Positions 18,417-25,540 of a stretch of DNA of 44,627 bases are shown here, piece by piece. Positions within the stretch are counted from its first letter, which is position 1. Each line of letters begins with the position of its first letter. The notes below the pieces were generated by a model that searched no databases, was not told where the DNA came from, and worked only from the letters and a program-made list of their open reading frames with translations. Position numbers and translations under genes: made by a program. Where the stretch lies: NCBI GenBank assembly GCA_024277755.1, contig JAJRUN010000138.1:1-44627 (forward strand), given 5' to 3'. Origin of the DNA: Gammaproteobacteria bacterium (GTDB taxonomy: Bacteria > Pseudomonadota > Gammaproteobacteria > Tenderiales > Tenderiaceae).

Positions 18417-19253
18417 TCAGGCGGGAATCAAATAGACATCAAAGCGAGTGCTTTTACCTTCATACACCAGACTGGGCTCAGGCCCGGGGATGGCCTCGGA
18501 CTTGCGCGGCCGCTTCACCACCACCCGTTTACGGGCCACGGATAAGGCCGCCTGCAACAACGCAGCGTCATCCTCATCCCCCCCCACCAGAGCGCGGAAC
18601 AGCTGCATCTCTTTTTTCACCGCCGCCGCCTTGCTACGTTCCGGATGCATGGGATCAACATAAACCACATCAGGCTGTTCTGCCACACTCAAACTATTCA
18701 AATAATCACAGGCATCCGCCACACACAGAGACATGCGAGCCACAATCACCGCCACCTCATCATCCTGTTCAGCCCGATGCATACCATCAGACAGCAACTC
18801 TGCCACCACTGGCGAGCGCTCTATCATTTGCACCCGACAACCCAACTTTGCCAGCACAAAGGCATCACGTCCCAACCCCGCAGTGGCATCAATCACCGTT
18901 GGGATTTTATCTTTTTTAACCCCCACCGCCCTGGCCACCAACTGACCACGACCCCCGCCATAACGACGCCGATGGCCCATGGCACCGGCAACAAAATCAA
19001 CATAAACCGGGCCGGGGGCATCAGGCCCGCCCTGCACCAGCTCAAGTCGCTCAGCGGTCAGGCGCAACATCAGGCCAGACGAACCCAGTTCAGAGGAAAA
19101 CGGCAAGGCCAGTCGTTCGGCGATGGTTTCAGCATCCGAAACACAACACTCATCTGTCACCGTCACAATCACATTATTCAAATTTCTGGCCGCCACTAAT
19201 AATTTTCCATTCTGCTCAAAGACACTTGTTATCGACCTCAATTCGATCAACAA
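18417..19253 (-). CDS. rsmJ: 16S rRNA m2G1516 methyltransferase RsmJ
   Basis: SAM-dependent methylation of G1516 of 16S rRNA. The 278-residue ORF has the family marks VDFVGGAMGHRR-like (here VDFVAGAMGHRRRYGGGRGQ), SAM motif I DATAGLGRDAFVLAKLGC, YVDPMHPERSKAAAVKKEM and VVVKRPRKSE. E. coli RsmJ is 250 residues. A GTG at 19172 would give 251 residues, so the first 27 codons may not be translated. The gene diverges from the PsiE-like gene. Confidence 0.9.
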   Translation of the reverse strand: MLIELRSITSVFEQNGKLLVAARNLNNVIVTVTDECCVSDAETIAERLALPFSSELGSSGLMLRLTAERLELVQGGPDAPGPVYVDFVAGAMGHRRRYGGGRGQLVARAVGVKKDKIPTVIDATAGLGRDAFVLAKLGCRVQMIERSPVVAELLSDGMHRAEQDDEVAVIVARMSLCVADACDYLNSLSVAEQPDVVYVDPMHPERSKAAAVKKEMQLFRALVGGDEDDAALLQAALSVARKRVVVKRPRKSEAIPGPEPSLVYEGKSTRFDVYLIPA

Positions 19254-19282
19254 TAAAACCCTAATTAAAGAGATTATTGATT

Positions 19283-19681
19283 ATGTCTGTCAAACACGAT
19301 CACATCAGTCGCAAGAGCATTCGCCTCATTGAATACGTTGGCCTGCTGGTCATTACCATAGCCACCCTCGTTGCTGGTTTCCAGGAAATTAGCCGCATGT
19401 TCGTTGTCGGCGAGGTGACTTTAGCAGACCTGTTACTGCTGTTCATCTACCTCGAAGTCGTTGCCATGGTCGGCGTTTATCTGGAATCTGGCAAACTGCC
19501 CATACGGATGCCAATCTACATTGGCATTGTTGCCCTGGCCCGCTACCTGGCCTTGGATGCAAAGGGCATGGACGACTGGAAAATCATCGCCGTTGCCTCG
19601 GCAATCGTGTTGTTATCCTTATCTGTACTGGCAATCCGTTATGGCCACCTGAAACTCCCTTATTCCAGCAAACCTGACTAG
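19283..19681 (+). CDS. PsiE-like membrane protein
   Basis: A 132-residue inner-membrane protein with four predicted helices (VGLLVITIATLVAGF, LLLLFIYLEVVAMVGVYL, IYIGIVALARYLAL, IIAVASAIVLLSLSVLA). Length and the motif ESGKLPIRMPIYIGIVALARYL fit the phosphate-starvation-inducible PsiE family, whose function is unknown. The ORF could open at a TTG six bases upstream, but the ATG at 19283 is chosen. Its stop shares a CTAG with an opposing stop codon of the cysQ-like remnant. Confidence 0.78.
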   Translation: MSVKHDHISRKSIRLIEYVGLLVITIATLVAGFQEISRMFVVGEVTLADLLLLFIYLEVVAMVGVYLESGKLPIRMPIYIGIVALARYLALDAKGMDDWKIIAVASAIVLLSLSVLAIRYGHLKLPYSSKPD

Positions 19682-19718
19682 GCCGCAGATACAACAGACA
19701 CATAATCACGCCAGCCAT
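19678..19718 (-). pseudogene. Displaced 3' end of a cysQ-like gene
   Basis: On the minus strand this reads DGWRDYVSVVSAA then stop. The intact cysQ at 24141 ends HDWRDYVPDGFEV then stop. The 20-mer ending in the WRDYV codons matches at 19 of 20 bases (19699-19718 against 24162-24181), and both tails stop exactly six codons after WRDYV. The similarity ends abruptly upstream of 19718. The simplest reading is that an insertion split the cysQ end from its original flank. Confidence 0.45.
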
Positions 19719-19723
19719 CACTT

Positions 19724-19742
19724 TCAATAGAATCAGTCACGA
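19724..19742 (+). repeat. REP-like repeat copy 1 (RAYT 3' side)
   Basis: TCAATAGaaTCAGtCACGA matches 16 of 19 bases with 24092-24110 in the same orientation. It overlaps the RAYT stop codon region and lies a few bases inside the cysQ scar. Confidence 0.45.
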
Positions 19743-20452
19743 CTAATGCAGCCCTTCTGGTAAGCGGCGGATCTTCGATCACCACCGCGCGCCTTAGGCG
19801 CAGTCTGGCGTGCCGTCAGTTTTTCTATTTTTGCTTTAAAGCGGTCACCCCCCATCACCCAGGATTTATTCGTTGCTAGCCGAATTTCCTCTAAAGTCAT
19901 CGCCGCAATACGTGTCCGAAATAATTGCCGGTAGGCTTTTTTTCGCTCATCCGTTGACCTGCCCAATCGCTTGTACAGCAGATGTGGAGTGACTAATGCA
20001 TCCTCCTTTCCCAAGGCATTATATTGATAACTTGACCACGGGTATTTCGATGGATGACTTACCATTTGAGCACGCACAGGATTCAGCTCAATATACCGGC
20101 TACAGGTTAACAGGTACTGCCCGGAATCAATCAGAGCAGCCTTGTAGCGGCCTTCCCATAAAGTGCCTGTCCGGTCATAGGTATAATTGAAATATTGAAC
20201 ATAGCGCCGACCAAGACTTTGCATAACCTTACTGATGCTGTTTTCCATACGGGGTGTCATAAGCAAATGGACGTGATTTGTCATTAAAACATAAGCATGC
20301 ACATCGCATTTATACTGCTTACAAGCATCCTTAAGACTCTCCAGATAAAACCGATAATCGTCATCACTGACAAAAATAATATCACGATTATTGCCACGTT
20401 GAATGATGTGCTGCGGCTGACCGGAAATTACAAAACGCGGGAGACGTGCCAT
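19733..20452 (-). CDS. REP-associated tyrosine transposase (RAYT, Y1/IS200-like)
   Basis: A single-strand HUH transposase domesticated with REP repeats. The 239-residue protein has the opening MARLPRFVISGQPQHIIQRGNN, the HUH metal motif HVHLL, a candidate nucleophile tyrosine in RRYVQYFNYTYDRTGTLWEGRY, and SRYIELNPVRA.MV..P..YPWSSY. It is full length with no frameshift. Repeats related to its likely recognition sequence lie on both sides (19724, 20510, 20578). It forms the left part of the inserted island. Confidence 0.9.
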   Translation of the reverse strand: MARLPRFVISGQPQHIIQRGNNRDIIFVSDDDYRFYLESLKDACKQYKCDVHAYVLMTNHVHLLMTPRMENSISKVMQSLGRRYVQYFNYTYDRTGTLWEGRYKAALIDSGQYLLTCSRYIELNPVRAQMVSHPSKYPWSSYQYNALGKEDALVTPHLLYKRLGRSTDERKKAYRQLFRTRIAAMTLEEIRLATNKSWVMGGDRFKAKIEKLTARQTAPKARGGDRRSAAYQKGCISRD

Positions 20453-20470
20453 GATTTAACTCTGCTCAGG

Positions 20471-20525
20471 TTTATCGTTGAAATAAGAATAGCAGGAATT
20501 ATAAAACCAATCGAGTCCGACCCTA
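20471..20525 (+). repeat. Tandem repeat unit A upstream of RAYT
   Basis: The 55-bp unit starts TTTATCGTTGA and ends AATCGAGTCCGACCCTA. It is repeated 68 bp later with about 85% identity. Its end (20510-20530) is an inverted 18/21 match to 24091-24111. Confidence 0.7.
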
Positions 20526-20538
20526 TCGATTACCCAGA

Positions 20539-20593
20539 TTTATCGTTGAGGTAAGAATAGCAGGACTCATCAAATCAATCGAGTCTGACCCCA
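20539..20593 (+). repeat. Tandem repeat unit B upstream of RAYT
   Basis: The second 55-bp copy, ending AATCGAGTCTGACCCCA. Its end (20578-20598) is also an inverted 18/21 match to 24091-24111. The TGACCC/GGGTCA core is typical of repeats found beside RAYT genes. Confidence 0.7.
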
Positions 20594-20656
20594 TTGGTTT
20601 CTTTGCGTTTTTTTTGCAAAAGGCGCGACACTTTTGGCAGTCTGCTGGATGAGTTT

Positions 20657-20665
20657 GTTAGCTGC
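20657..20665 (+). repeat. Left 9-bp inverted repeat bounding the R-M block
   Basis: GTTAGCTGC here recurs inverted (GCAGCTAAC) at 23860-23868. The two sit just outside the controller and methyltransferase promoters. On the minus strand the site continues CTAACAAACTC, which resembles the start of an integron attC site. Confidence 0.4.
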
Positions 20666-20669
20666 TTTT

Positions 20670-20715
20670 TGCTACTTATAGTATGTAGACTTATAGGCAT
20701 CACGATACTTACAAT
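20670..20715 (+). promoter_or_regulatory. C-box operator and promoter of the C-R operon
   Basis: Two ACTTATAG half-sites (ctACTTATAGtatgtagACTTATAGgc) resemble the C-box described for C.Esp1396I-type controllers. A -35-like TAGACT (20686) and a -10-like TACAAT (20710) with an 18-bp spacer place transcription near 20722, almost at the ATG at 20725. No ribosome-binding site precedes that ATG, so the transcript is probably leaderless, as known for other C genes. Confidence 0.65.
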
Positions 20716-20724
20716 TACTGCGTA

Positions 20725-20955
20725 ATGAGAAAGCCAAGCAAAACTATAACAAGTATATTGTCCTGCAACATCAAAAAGCTTCGTGGTGAACTAAATTTAT
20801 CACAAGAAGAACTTGCTGATAAATGTGGTCTCCACCGTACTTATGTTGGCGCTGTAGAGCGTGGTGAACGAAATGTAACATTAAGTTCATTAGAAGCCAT
20901 AGCTTCGGCTTTAAATGTAGACGTTCCCACTTTATTAACCGGTATATTAAAGTAG
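20725..20955 (+). CDS. Restriction-modification controller (C) protein, HTH_3
   Basis: A 76-residue XRE-type DNA-binding protein. The helix-turn-helix is LSQEELADKCGLHRTYVGAVERGERNVTLSSLEAIASALNV, with size and layout typical of R-M controller proteins. It precedes the nuclease gene by 5 bp. A C-box-like operator lies directly upstream, and a matching half-operator lies on the methyltransferase promoter. This implies activation of its own operon and repression of the methyltransferase. The block is AT-rich, unlike the flanks. Confidence 0.88.
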   Translation: MRKPSKTITSILSCNIKKLRGELNLSQEELADKCGLHRTYVGAVERGERNVTLSSLEAIASALNVDVPTLLTGILK

Positions 20956-20960
20956 TTTAT

Positions 20961-22061
20961 ATGGATGTAAGATTAAAAAAACCACCAAAAGATAAGAGTT
21001 TTTTAACCTCATTGCCAGATTTGGCAAAAAAACTTGAACCATTAATAAATACTGAATTTAAACTTACAGGAAAATCCAGAACAGATGGATCAAATATTCG
21101 TAAATTAATAGCGGATAAGCTAATCAATTCAAACCCGCCACTACATGCAGAAAAAAATTCTTATGAGGTGGTTCCCCCAAAAGGTGTGCCTAAAATTCTT
21201 TTAGAATATGTTGATACATATATCGTAACGACGGGTACATCGTACAACCTTCAAGTTTGGAATAGAAACCCTTCTTCAGAATCTGTTCAAGTTCAATATT
21301 CAAACGGTGAAACACTTCAGTCTGGTGAAGTCCGTTTTATTTTAGTAAAAATTGATCCAGACAACTACAAAATAACTGCTATTGCGGTACTCACTCCCGA
21401 ATATATCGTAAATAAATTTGGAACATTTGGAAAACCAACCGTAAAAAACCAATTGATTATATCCTCATCATCGCGGCAATTAGTATTAGCAAAACAAAAT
21501 GGAATATTATTTTATGATGATGCAGTTGGACATAAAGAAAATATTAAAAATCTATCACTTTTCAGTATTCATGACCAACCAACTACAGAATCGTTATTAC
21601 CACTATCAAAAATCAAGGAAATTATCGTTAGTAAAATTATTGGCCGTAATATTGCTCCAGCAGCTACCAAGAATAGAGGGCAGATGCTTGAAGAGATATT
21701 TGCCAACGAATTAGGTTATAGTATTAACGATAATGAATTACTTGCTGGTGGCTACCCTGACATTCGCAACCAAGCGTTAGAAGTGAAAATACAAGATTCT
21801 CCAACAGTTGATTTAGGGAAATTTAGCCCTGAATTTGAAATCAGTGTTCCAGATTGTGCTAATTTTACAACTCGAAACATGCGTTACTTTATAGCTCTTA
21901 CTAATCCTGAAACCAACATAGTTGAAGGTGCAGTATTATGCCAAGGAAACAAGCTTGGTTTGCATTTCACCTACGTTCCAGAAGAAAGCTATAAATGCCA
22001 AAGATCAATACCAATGAGTTTTTTTGCAGGCATACAAGGGCTATCTGTATTTAATCCGTAA
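20961..22061 (+). CDS. Type II restriction endonuclease, PD-(D/E)XK
   Basis: A 366-residue candidate nuclease. The catalytic signature is GGYPDIRNQALEVKIQ, i.e. PD followed seven residues later by ExK (about residues 270-285), preceded by a helix with RGQMLEEIFANELGY. The N-terminal ~200 residues have no recognised motif and probably recognise DNA. Linkage to a C protein and an N6-adenine methyltransferase supports the call. The recognition site cannot be deduced. The gene ends 11 bp inside the convergent methyltransferase ORF. Confidence 0.82.
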   Translation: MDVRLKKPPKDKSFLTSLPDLAKKLEPLINTEFKLTGKSRTDGSNIRKLIADKLINSNPPLHAEKNSYEVVPPKGVPKILLEYVDTYIVTTGTSYNLQVWNRNPSSESVQVQYSNGETLQSGEVRFILVKIDPDNYKITAIAVLTPEYIVNKFGTFGKPTVKNQLIISSSSRQLVLAKQNGILFYDDAVGHKENIKNLSLFSIHDQPTTESLLPLSKIKEIIVSKIIGRNIAPAATKNRGQMLEEIFANELGYSINDNELLAGGYPDIRNQALEVKIQDSPTVDLGKFSPEFEISVPDCANFTTRNMRYFIALTNPETNIVEGAVLCQGNKLGLHFTYVPEESYKCQRSIPMSFFAGIQGLSVFNP

Positions 22062-23793
22062 TTATTGGTGCCTGTGAGACGTTAAAAACTTTCCAAACAA
22101 GTTTATCAATTTCACGTTCAATTTTTATAATTTTATTTTTATCCGTTTCGTTGTAGCATTTTTTAGCCAGATCAATCATTAATTTTGATTCTTCAAGTAC
22201 TGGGTTCGGTATAGGGAACTTTTCAACATACTGGGTAATAAACCTCCTTCTATTTGAGTAGAGTTTATTTTGAAATTTTATATCATAAAACTCTTCTATA
22301 AAGCGCGAATTAGCAACAGCTAAAACAAGCCATAGAATATCCTCTGGCATTTTTTCATTATCACATAGAAGCCAATAGCAGTCCCCATTTACAATACTTC
22401 CTTCTTTATCCATCCAGAATGTCGGCCGTTCACTTATATCACGAAAGACAATCTTATGCTGCCCCCAAAGTGATGGATTCTGAGGGACCCAAATTTCAAA
22501 CCATTTTCTCTTAGCTTTAATAACATACTTTCTATTACTAAGTTGATCTTTGTTTGCTTCAAGATATTTTTTAGATAGAGGATAATCACCAATATCAAAT
22601 GTCTGTCTTTTTCCATTAATCATTGTATGAGTATAAAGAATTTCTTTTTTTTCTTTCTCGTTACATTTGAATCTACCCGCAACATGATGCGTTATTAATG
22701 GGCGTAATAATTCAGGCTCGTAACCAATTTCACTTTTCCAGTTTTTTCTAATAAATACATTGTCGGCGGTTGTTTTTACACCAACACGAATTTTTCCTAC
22801 ATCTTTAAATAGACACCATGTATTAGTTGCTACTTTATCTAACCATTGTTCAGACTCTAGATCTTGAAGCCTCCATAAATCAGACGGTTTGGAATCAAAT
22901 ATTAGGTGTCCATTTTTAACCAGAAAACTTCCCTGATTTGAAGAAACAACGCCATTATATTTTAAGGCCTGAATTTGATTTTCAACAAAAGGAGATTCTT
23001 TTGAAGAATTATTATCGGTAATGTAAATAGATGAAAAGGGGATGTTAATATTTTTTTCTTTGTCATGTGTTGAAAGAATCACTACCGCTGGTAGAACAGC
23101 TGCTTCAAAAACTTTCGTATCTCCAAAATCCCAAATCCCTTTGATTGAGTATTGATTATAAATAATTTCTCTAAACTTTCCTGCACCTTTCGTTGTAAGA
23201 AAACGATTAGAAACAATTACGCCTGCAACTCCACTAGGTTTTAATACAGACTTCATTGCAACTAAAAATGCTTGATAAATATCAACTCTTCCTTTTAGTC
23301 CGAAATTTTTACTTAATAGTTGAGATTTTTCAGCACCTAAAACTTGTGTTCGAATATAAGGAGGGTTTGCTATTAATATGTCAAAATCTGGTATATCACT
23401 TTCACAAAATAAATCTTGTGAATCAGACAGCCCCCCTTTTTCAATACATATCTGAAGAAAGTCTTTATTTTGCAAAGTTGGAATAATATCAGGGTGAGCT
23501 TCTTTCAGCCTTCTTTTGGTTATTTCAATTGACATGGGATTTGTATCAAATCCATATACATCTATGTTATGAAATGATTCAGCTTTTAATGTCTTTATCA
23601 GACTAATCAATAATTCGCCATCGCCTACAGCGGGATCAACCACCTTTACAGATACAGATTTTTTGAGATTAGCATTAGAAATAATATTTTTAGAAATAAA
23701 ATCAGAAAAACTCTCTGGCGTATAATGTGCGCCTTCTTTTTTTCGTGATTCTACATGACTATATCTTTCAGCTATTTGCATTACACTCTCCAT
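22051..23793 (-). CDS. N6-adenine DNA methyltransferase (gamma class, TaqI/Eco57I-like)
   Basis: Protects the host DNA from the linked nuclease. SAM motif I is VVDPAVGDGELLISL, catalytic motif IV is LIANPPYIRTQVLG, and the TaqI-type C-terminal specificity domain includes LRPLITHHVAGRFKC and VANSRFIEEFYD. The ORF can open at a TTG (23835), but that TTG is better read as part of a -35 box (TTGACT). The ATG at 23793 (MESVMQIAERYSH) is chosen, leaving a leader of only about 6 nt. Length from this ATG is 580 residues. Confidence 0.88.
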   Translation of the reverse strand: MESVMQIAERYSHVESRKKEGAHYTPESFSDFISKNIISNANLKKSVSVKVVDPAVGDGELLISLIKTLKAESFHNIDVYGFDTNPMSIEITKRRLKEAHPDIIPTLQNKDFLQICIEKGGLSDSQDLFCESDIPDFDILIANPPYIRTQVLGAEKSQLLSKNFGLKGRVDIYQAFLVAMKSVLKPSGVAGVIVSNRFLTTKGAGKFREIIYNQYSIKGIWDFGDTKVFEAAVLPAVVILSTHDKEKNINIPFSSIYITDNNSSKESPFVENQIQALKYNGVVSSNQGSFLVKNGHLIFDSKPSDLWRLQDLESEQWLDKVATNTWCLFKDVGKIRVGVKTTADNVFIRKNWKSEIGYEPELLRPLITHHVAGRFKCNEKEKKEILYTHTMINGKRQTFDIGDYPLSKKYLEANKDQLSNRKYVIKAKRKWFEIWVPQNPSLWGQHKIVFRDISERPTFWMDKEGSIVNGDCYWLLCDNEKMPEDILWLVLAVANSRFIEEFYDIKFQNKLYSNRRRFITQYVEKFPIPNPVLEESKLMIDLAKKCYNETDKNKIIKIEREIDKLVWKVFNVSQAPIITD

Positions 23794-23798
23794 ACTAA

Positions 23799-23835
23799 TG
23801 CTACTTATAGTATTCATATTTATGAGTGAAGTCAA
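23799..23835 (-). promoter_or_regulatory. Methyltransferase promoter overlapped by a C-protein half-operator
   Basis: On the minus strand TTGACT (23835-23830), a 17-bp spacer and TACTAT (23812-23807) form a near-consensus promoter. The plus-strand 15-mer TGCTACTTATAGTAT at 23799-23813 is identical to 20670-20684 in the C-box and covers the -10 element, as expected for repression by the C protein. Confidence 0.65.
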
Positions 23836-24140
23836 TGGCTGAGGTACAGTTTTTTTGAGGCAGCTAACGCTGTGTAGACATCACATTGACATAATATCTT
23901 ACGTCACTATGATGCCTATCCCCCTCCATTCTGGTTCAGATTAAAACCTAAATCAGAACATCCATATATTCACAAAATTTTAAACACATTGGCTTTCAAT
24001 GCATTATCTTCTGAATACTCTGCCATTGTGATTCCGTCGATGACTTTACCCTAATTTTTACCTCTGGATAAATACTTCATTTTGATACCCATCAATAGGG
24101 TCAGACACGATCGATCCTCAATTTGACGCACTCGCCTGAA
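23836..24140. other. AT-rich intergenic region at the right end of the island
   Basis: It holds the right inverted 9-mer GCAGCTAAC (23860-23868) and a REP-like copy (24092-24110). No gene is visible. Short minus-strand frames around 23970-24080 look like decayed coding sequence but have no start or length to support a call. Confidence 0.5.
24092..24110 (+). repeat. REP-like repeat copy at the right end of the island
   Basis: TCAATAGGGTCAGACACGA. It is a direct 16/19 match to 19724-19742 and, extended by a base or two, an inverted 18/21 match to the ends of units A and B. The R-M genes therefore sit between copies in opposite orientation. Confidence 0.55.
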
Positions 24141-24956
24141 TTAAACCTCAAACCCATCAGGCACATAATCACGCCAGTCATGGCGTGGATCTCCAAAACT
24201 GAAAAAGGGTGGGTTAAGTAACGAATCCTTGCTGTTGTATAGCAAAGGCTGCAGCCCCATATCGGTCAGGCCACCACCAGCCTCTTCAAGAATGCATTGC
24301 GCTGCCGCGGTGTCCCATTCCGAGGTTGGGCCGAAACGGGCATAGATATCGGCGCGGCCCTGGGCGACATAACAGGACTTGAGCGAGCTGCCCAGTGACA
24401 GCACCCGGTAGTCGTCAAAAAATTCCAGAAAGTTGCAAAACACGGGCATCCGGTGTGAACGGCTACCAGCAATGGTGATACTGCCACCATTCCACTGCTG
24501 CGACTGGATCGGCCTGGGGTTTTGACCGGCGGCTTCAAAGGTTGCGCCACCCCCTGCCACGGCGGAATAGCAGTCGCCACTGACGGGGGCCTGTATTACG
24601 CCTAACACGGAGCGATGGTTTTCAATCAGGGCGATATTGACGCTGAATTCACCATTGCCTTTTATAAATTCCCGCGTGCCGTCCAGCGGGTCTACCAGCC
24701 AGTAGCGCTGCCACTGCGAGCGCTGTTCAAAATCAACCAACTCGCCCTCTTCCGACAACACCGGCCAGCCGGGGGTCAACTCCGTCAGGGCTTTGTTAAT
24801 GATTTCGTGGGCAGCGTAATCGGCCTCGGTAACGGGGCTATTGTCACTTTTTTGTTCGACACAATAATGACCTTCATAGATCTTCATGATGGCATCACCG
24901 GCTTGGTGGGCGATGGCTTTAACCGGCGCTAACAGTTTATTGTATTGACTCATCAT
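24141..24956 (-). CDS. cysQ: 3'(2'),5'-bisphosphate nucleotidase CysQ
   Basis: Removes 3'-phosphate from PAP/PAPS in sulfate assimilation and related recycling. The 271-residue protein has the inositol-monophosphatase-fold marks VDPLDGTREFIKGNGEFSVNIALI, the metal-binding LSEEGE and EWDTAAAQCILEEAGG. The start overlaps the nudE stop by 4 bp (ATGA), so the two are coupled. Its last codons (WRDYV plus six residues) are echoed at 19678-19718, suggesting the island inserted at the 3' end of this gene and may have supplied the present tail. Confidence 0.93.
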   Translation of the reverse strand: MMSQYNKLLAPVKAIAHQAGDAIMKIYEGHYCVEQKSDNSPVTEADYAAHEIINKALTELTPGWPVLSEEGELVDFEQRSQWQRYWLVDPLDGTREFIKGNGEFSVNIALIENHRSVLGVIQAPVSGDCYSAVAGGGATFEAAGQNPRPIQSQQWNGGSITIAGSRSHRMPVFCNFLEFFDDYRVLSLGSSLKSCYVAQGRADIYARFGPTSEWDTAAAQCILEEAGGGLTDMGLQPLLYNSKDSLLNPPFFSFGDPRHDWRDYVPDGFEV

Positions 24957-25498
24957 TTATCCCCCAGCAGATCGCGCACCATGTATAAGGCGGCAATGCT
25001 GCGTGCTTCGGTCACGTCATCGCGAAGCAACAGTTCAGGCAGGTTCGCTAACGACCACGGAACGACTTCGAGCTCTTCTGGCTCGTCACCCTCACAGGAT
25101 TGCAAATACAACCCCTGGGCAAGAACGATTTGGGTGTGATGGCCGAGATAGCCCGGTGCCAGAGTAAAGGCGGTGAGATGTTCAAGCTGCCTGGCGCCAT
25201 AACCAATCTCTTCCATCAATTCTCGATTAGCGGCTTCAAGCAAGTCTTCACCCGGCTCAATCCGCCCCTTGGGCAGCCCCAACTCATAGCGATGTACCCC
25301 GGCGGCATATTCACGGATCAGCATCACCGTGTCGTCATCCAGCATCGGCACCACCAATACCGCCCCGGCAGAATTGGACTTGAGCCGTTCATACTGGACT
25401 TCGACACCATTGGAGAATTTCAGATCCAATTGTTCAATATGGAACAGACGTGTTCTGGCTACCGTTTCGGCGGCCATAATTTCTGGTTTTTTGCGCAT
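24953..25498 (-). CDS. nudE: ADP compounds hydrolase NudE
   Basis: A Nudix hydrolase that cleaves ADP-ribose, Ap3A and NADH. The Nudix box is GRIEPGEDLLEAANRELMEEIG (GX5EX7REUXEEXGU). VETVARTRLF-like N-terminus (AAETVARTRLFHIEQ), IREYAAGVHRYELGLPKG and EGDEPEELEVVPW match NudE specifically. It is 181 residues, close to the E. coli length. It is the first gene of a nudE-cysQ unit divergent from yrfG, an association common in gammaproteobacteria. Confidence 0.92.
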   Translation of the reverse strand: MRKKPEIMAAETVARTRLFHIEQLDLKFSNGVEVQYERLKSNSAGAVLVVPMLDDDTVMLIREYAAGVHRYELGLPKGRIEPGEDLLEAANRELMEEIGYGARQLEHLTAFTLAPGYLGHHTQIVLAQGLYLQSCEGDEPEELEVVPWSLANLPELLLRDDVTEARSIAALYMVRDLLGDK

Positions 25499-25540
25499 TG
25501 CGAGTATTATAGCCCTACCTTAATCATACGAACACTGCCC

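Noticed and set aside
19719..19780. Extension of the cysQ-like remnant into an alternative frame of RAYT
   Set aside because: The frame is open only as a shadow of the RAYT C-terminus. Similarity to cysQ stops at about 19718.
20471..20593. CRISPR-like array
   Set aside because: Only two diverged 55-bp units exist, there are no cas genes, and the spacer is 13 bp. They fit RAYT-associated repeats.
23970..24085. Short minus-strand frames reading like coding sequence (EVKIRVKSSTESQWQS; VIDGITMAEYSEDNALK)
   Set aside because: They are too short, lack usable starts and belong to different frames. At best they are remnants of a decayed gene.
25100..25540. Upstream in-frame extension of yrfG by 147 codons
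   Set aside because: It runs antisense through nudE. The family N-terminus (DWNNINTVLLDMDGTLLD) begins at the ATG at 25541.
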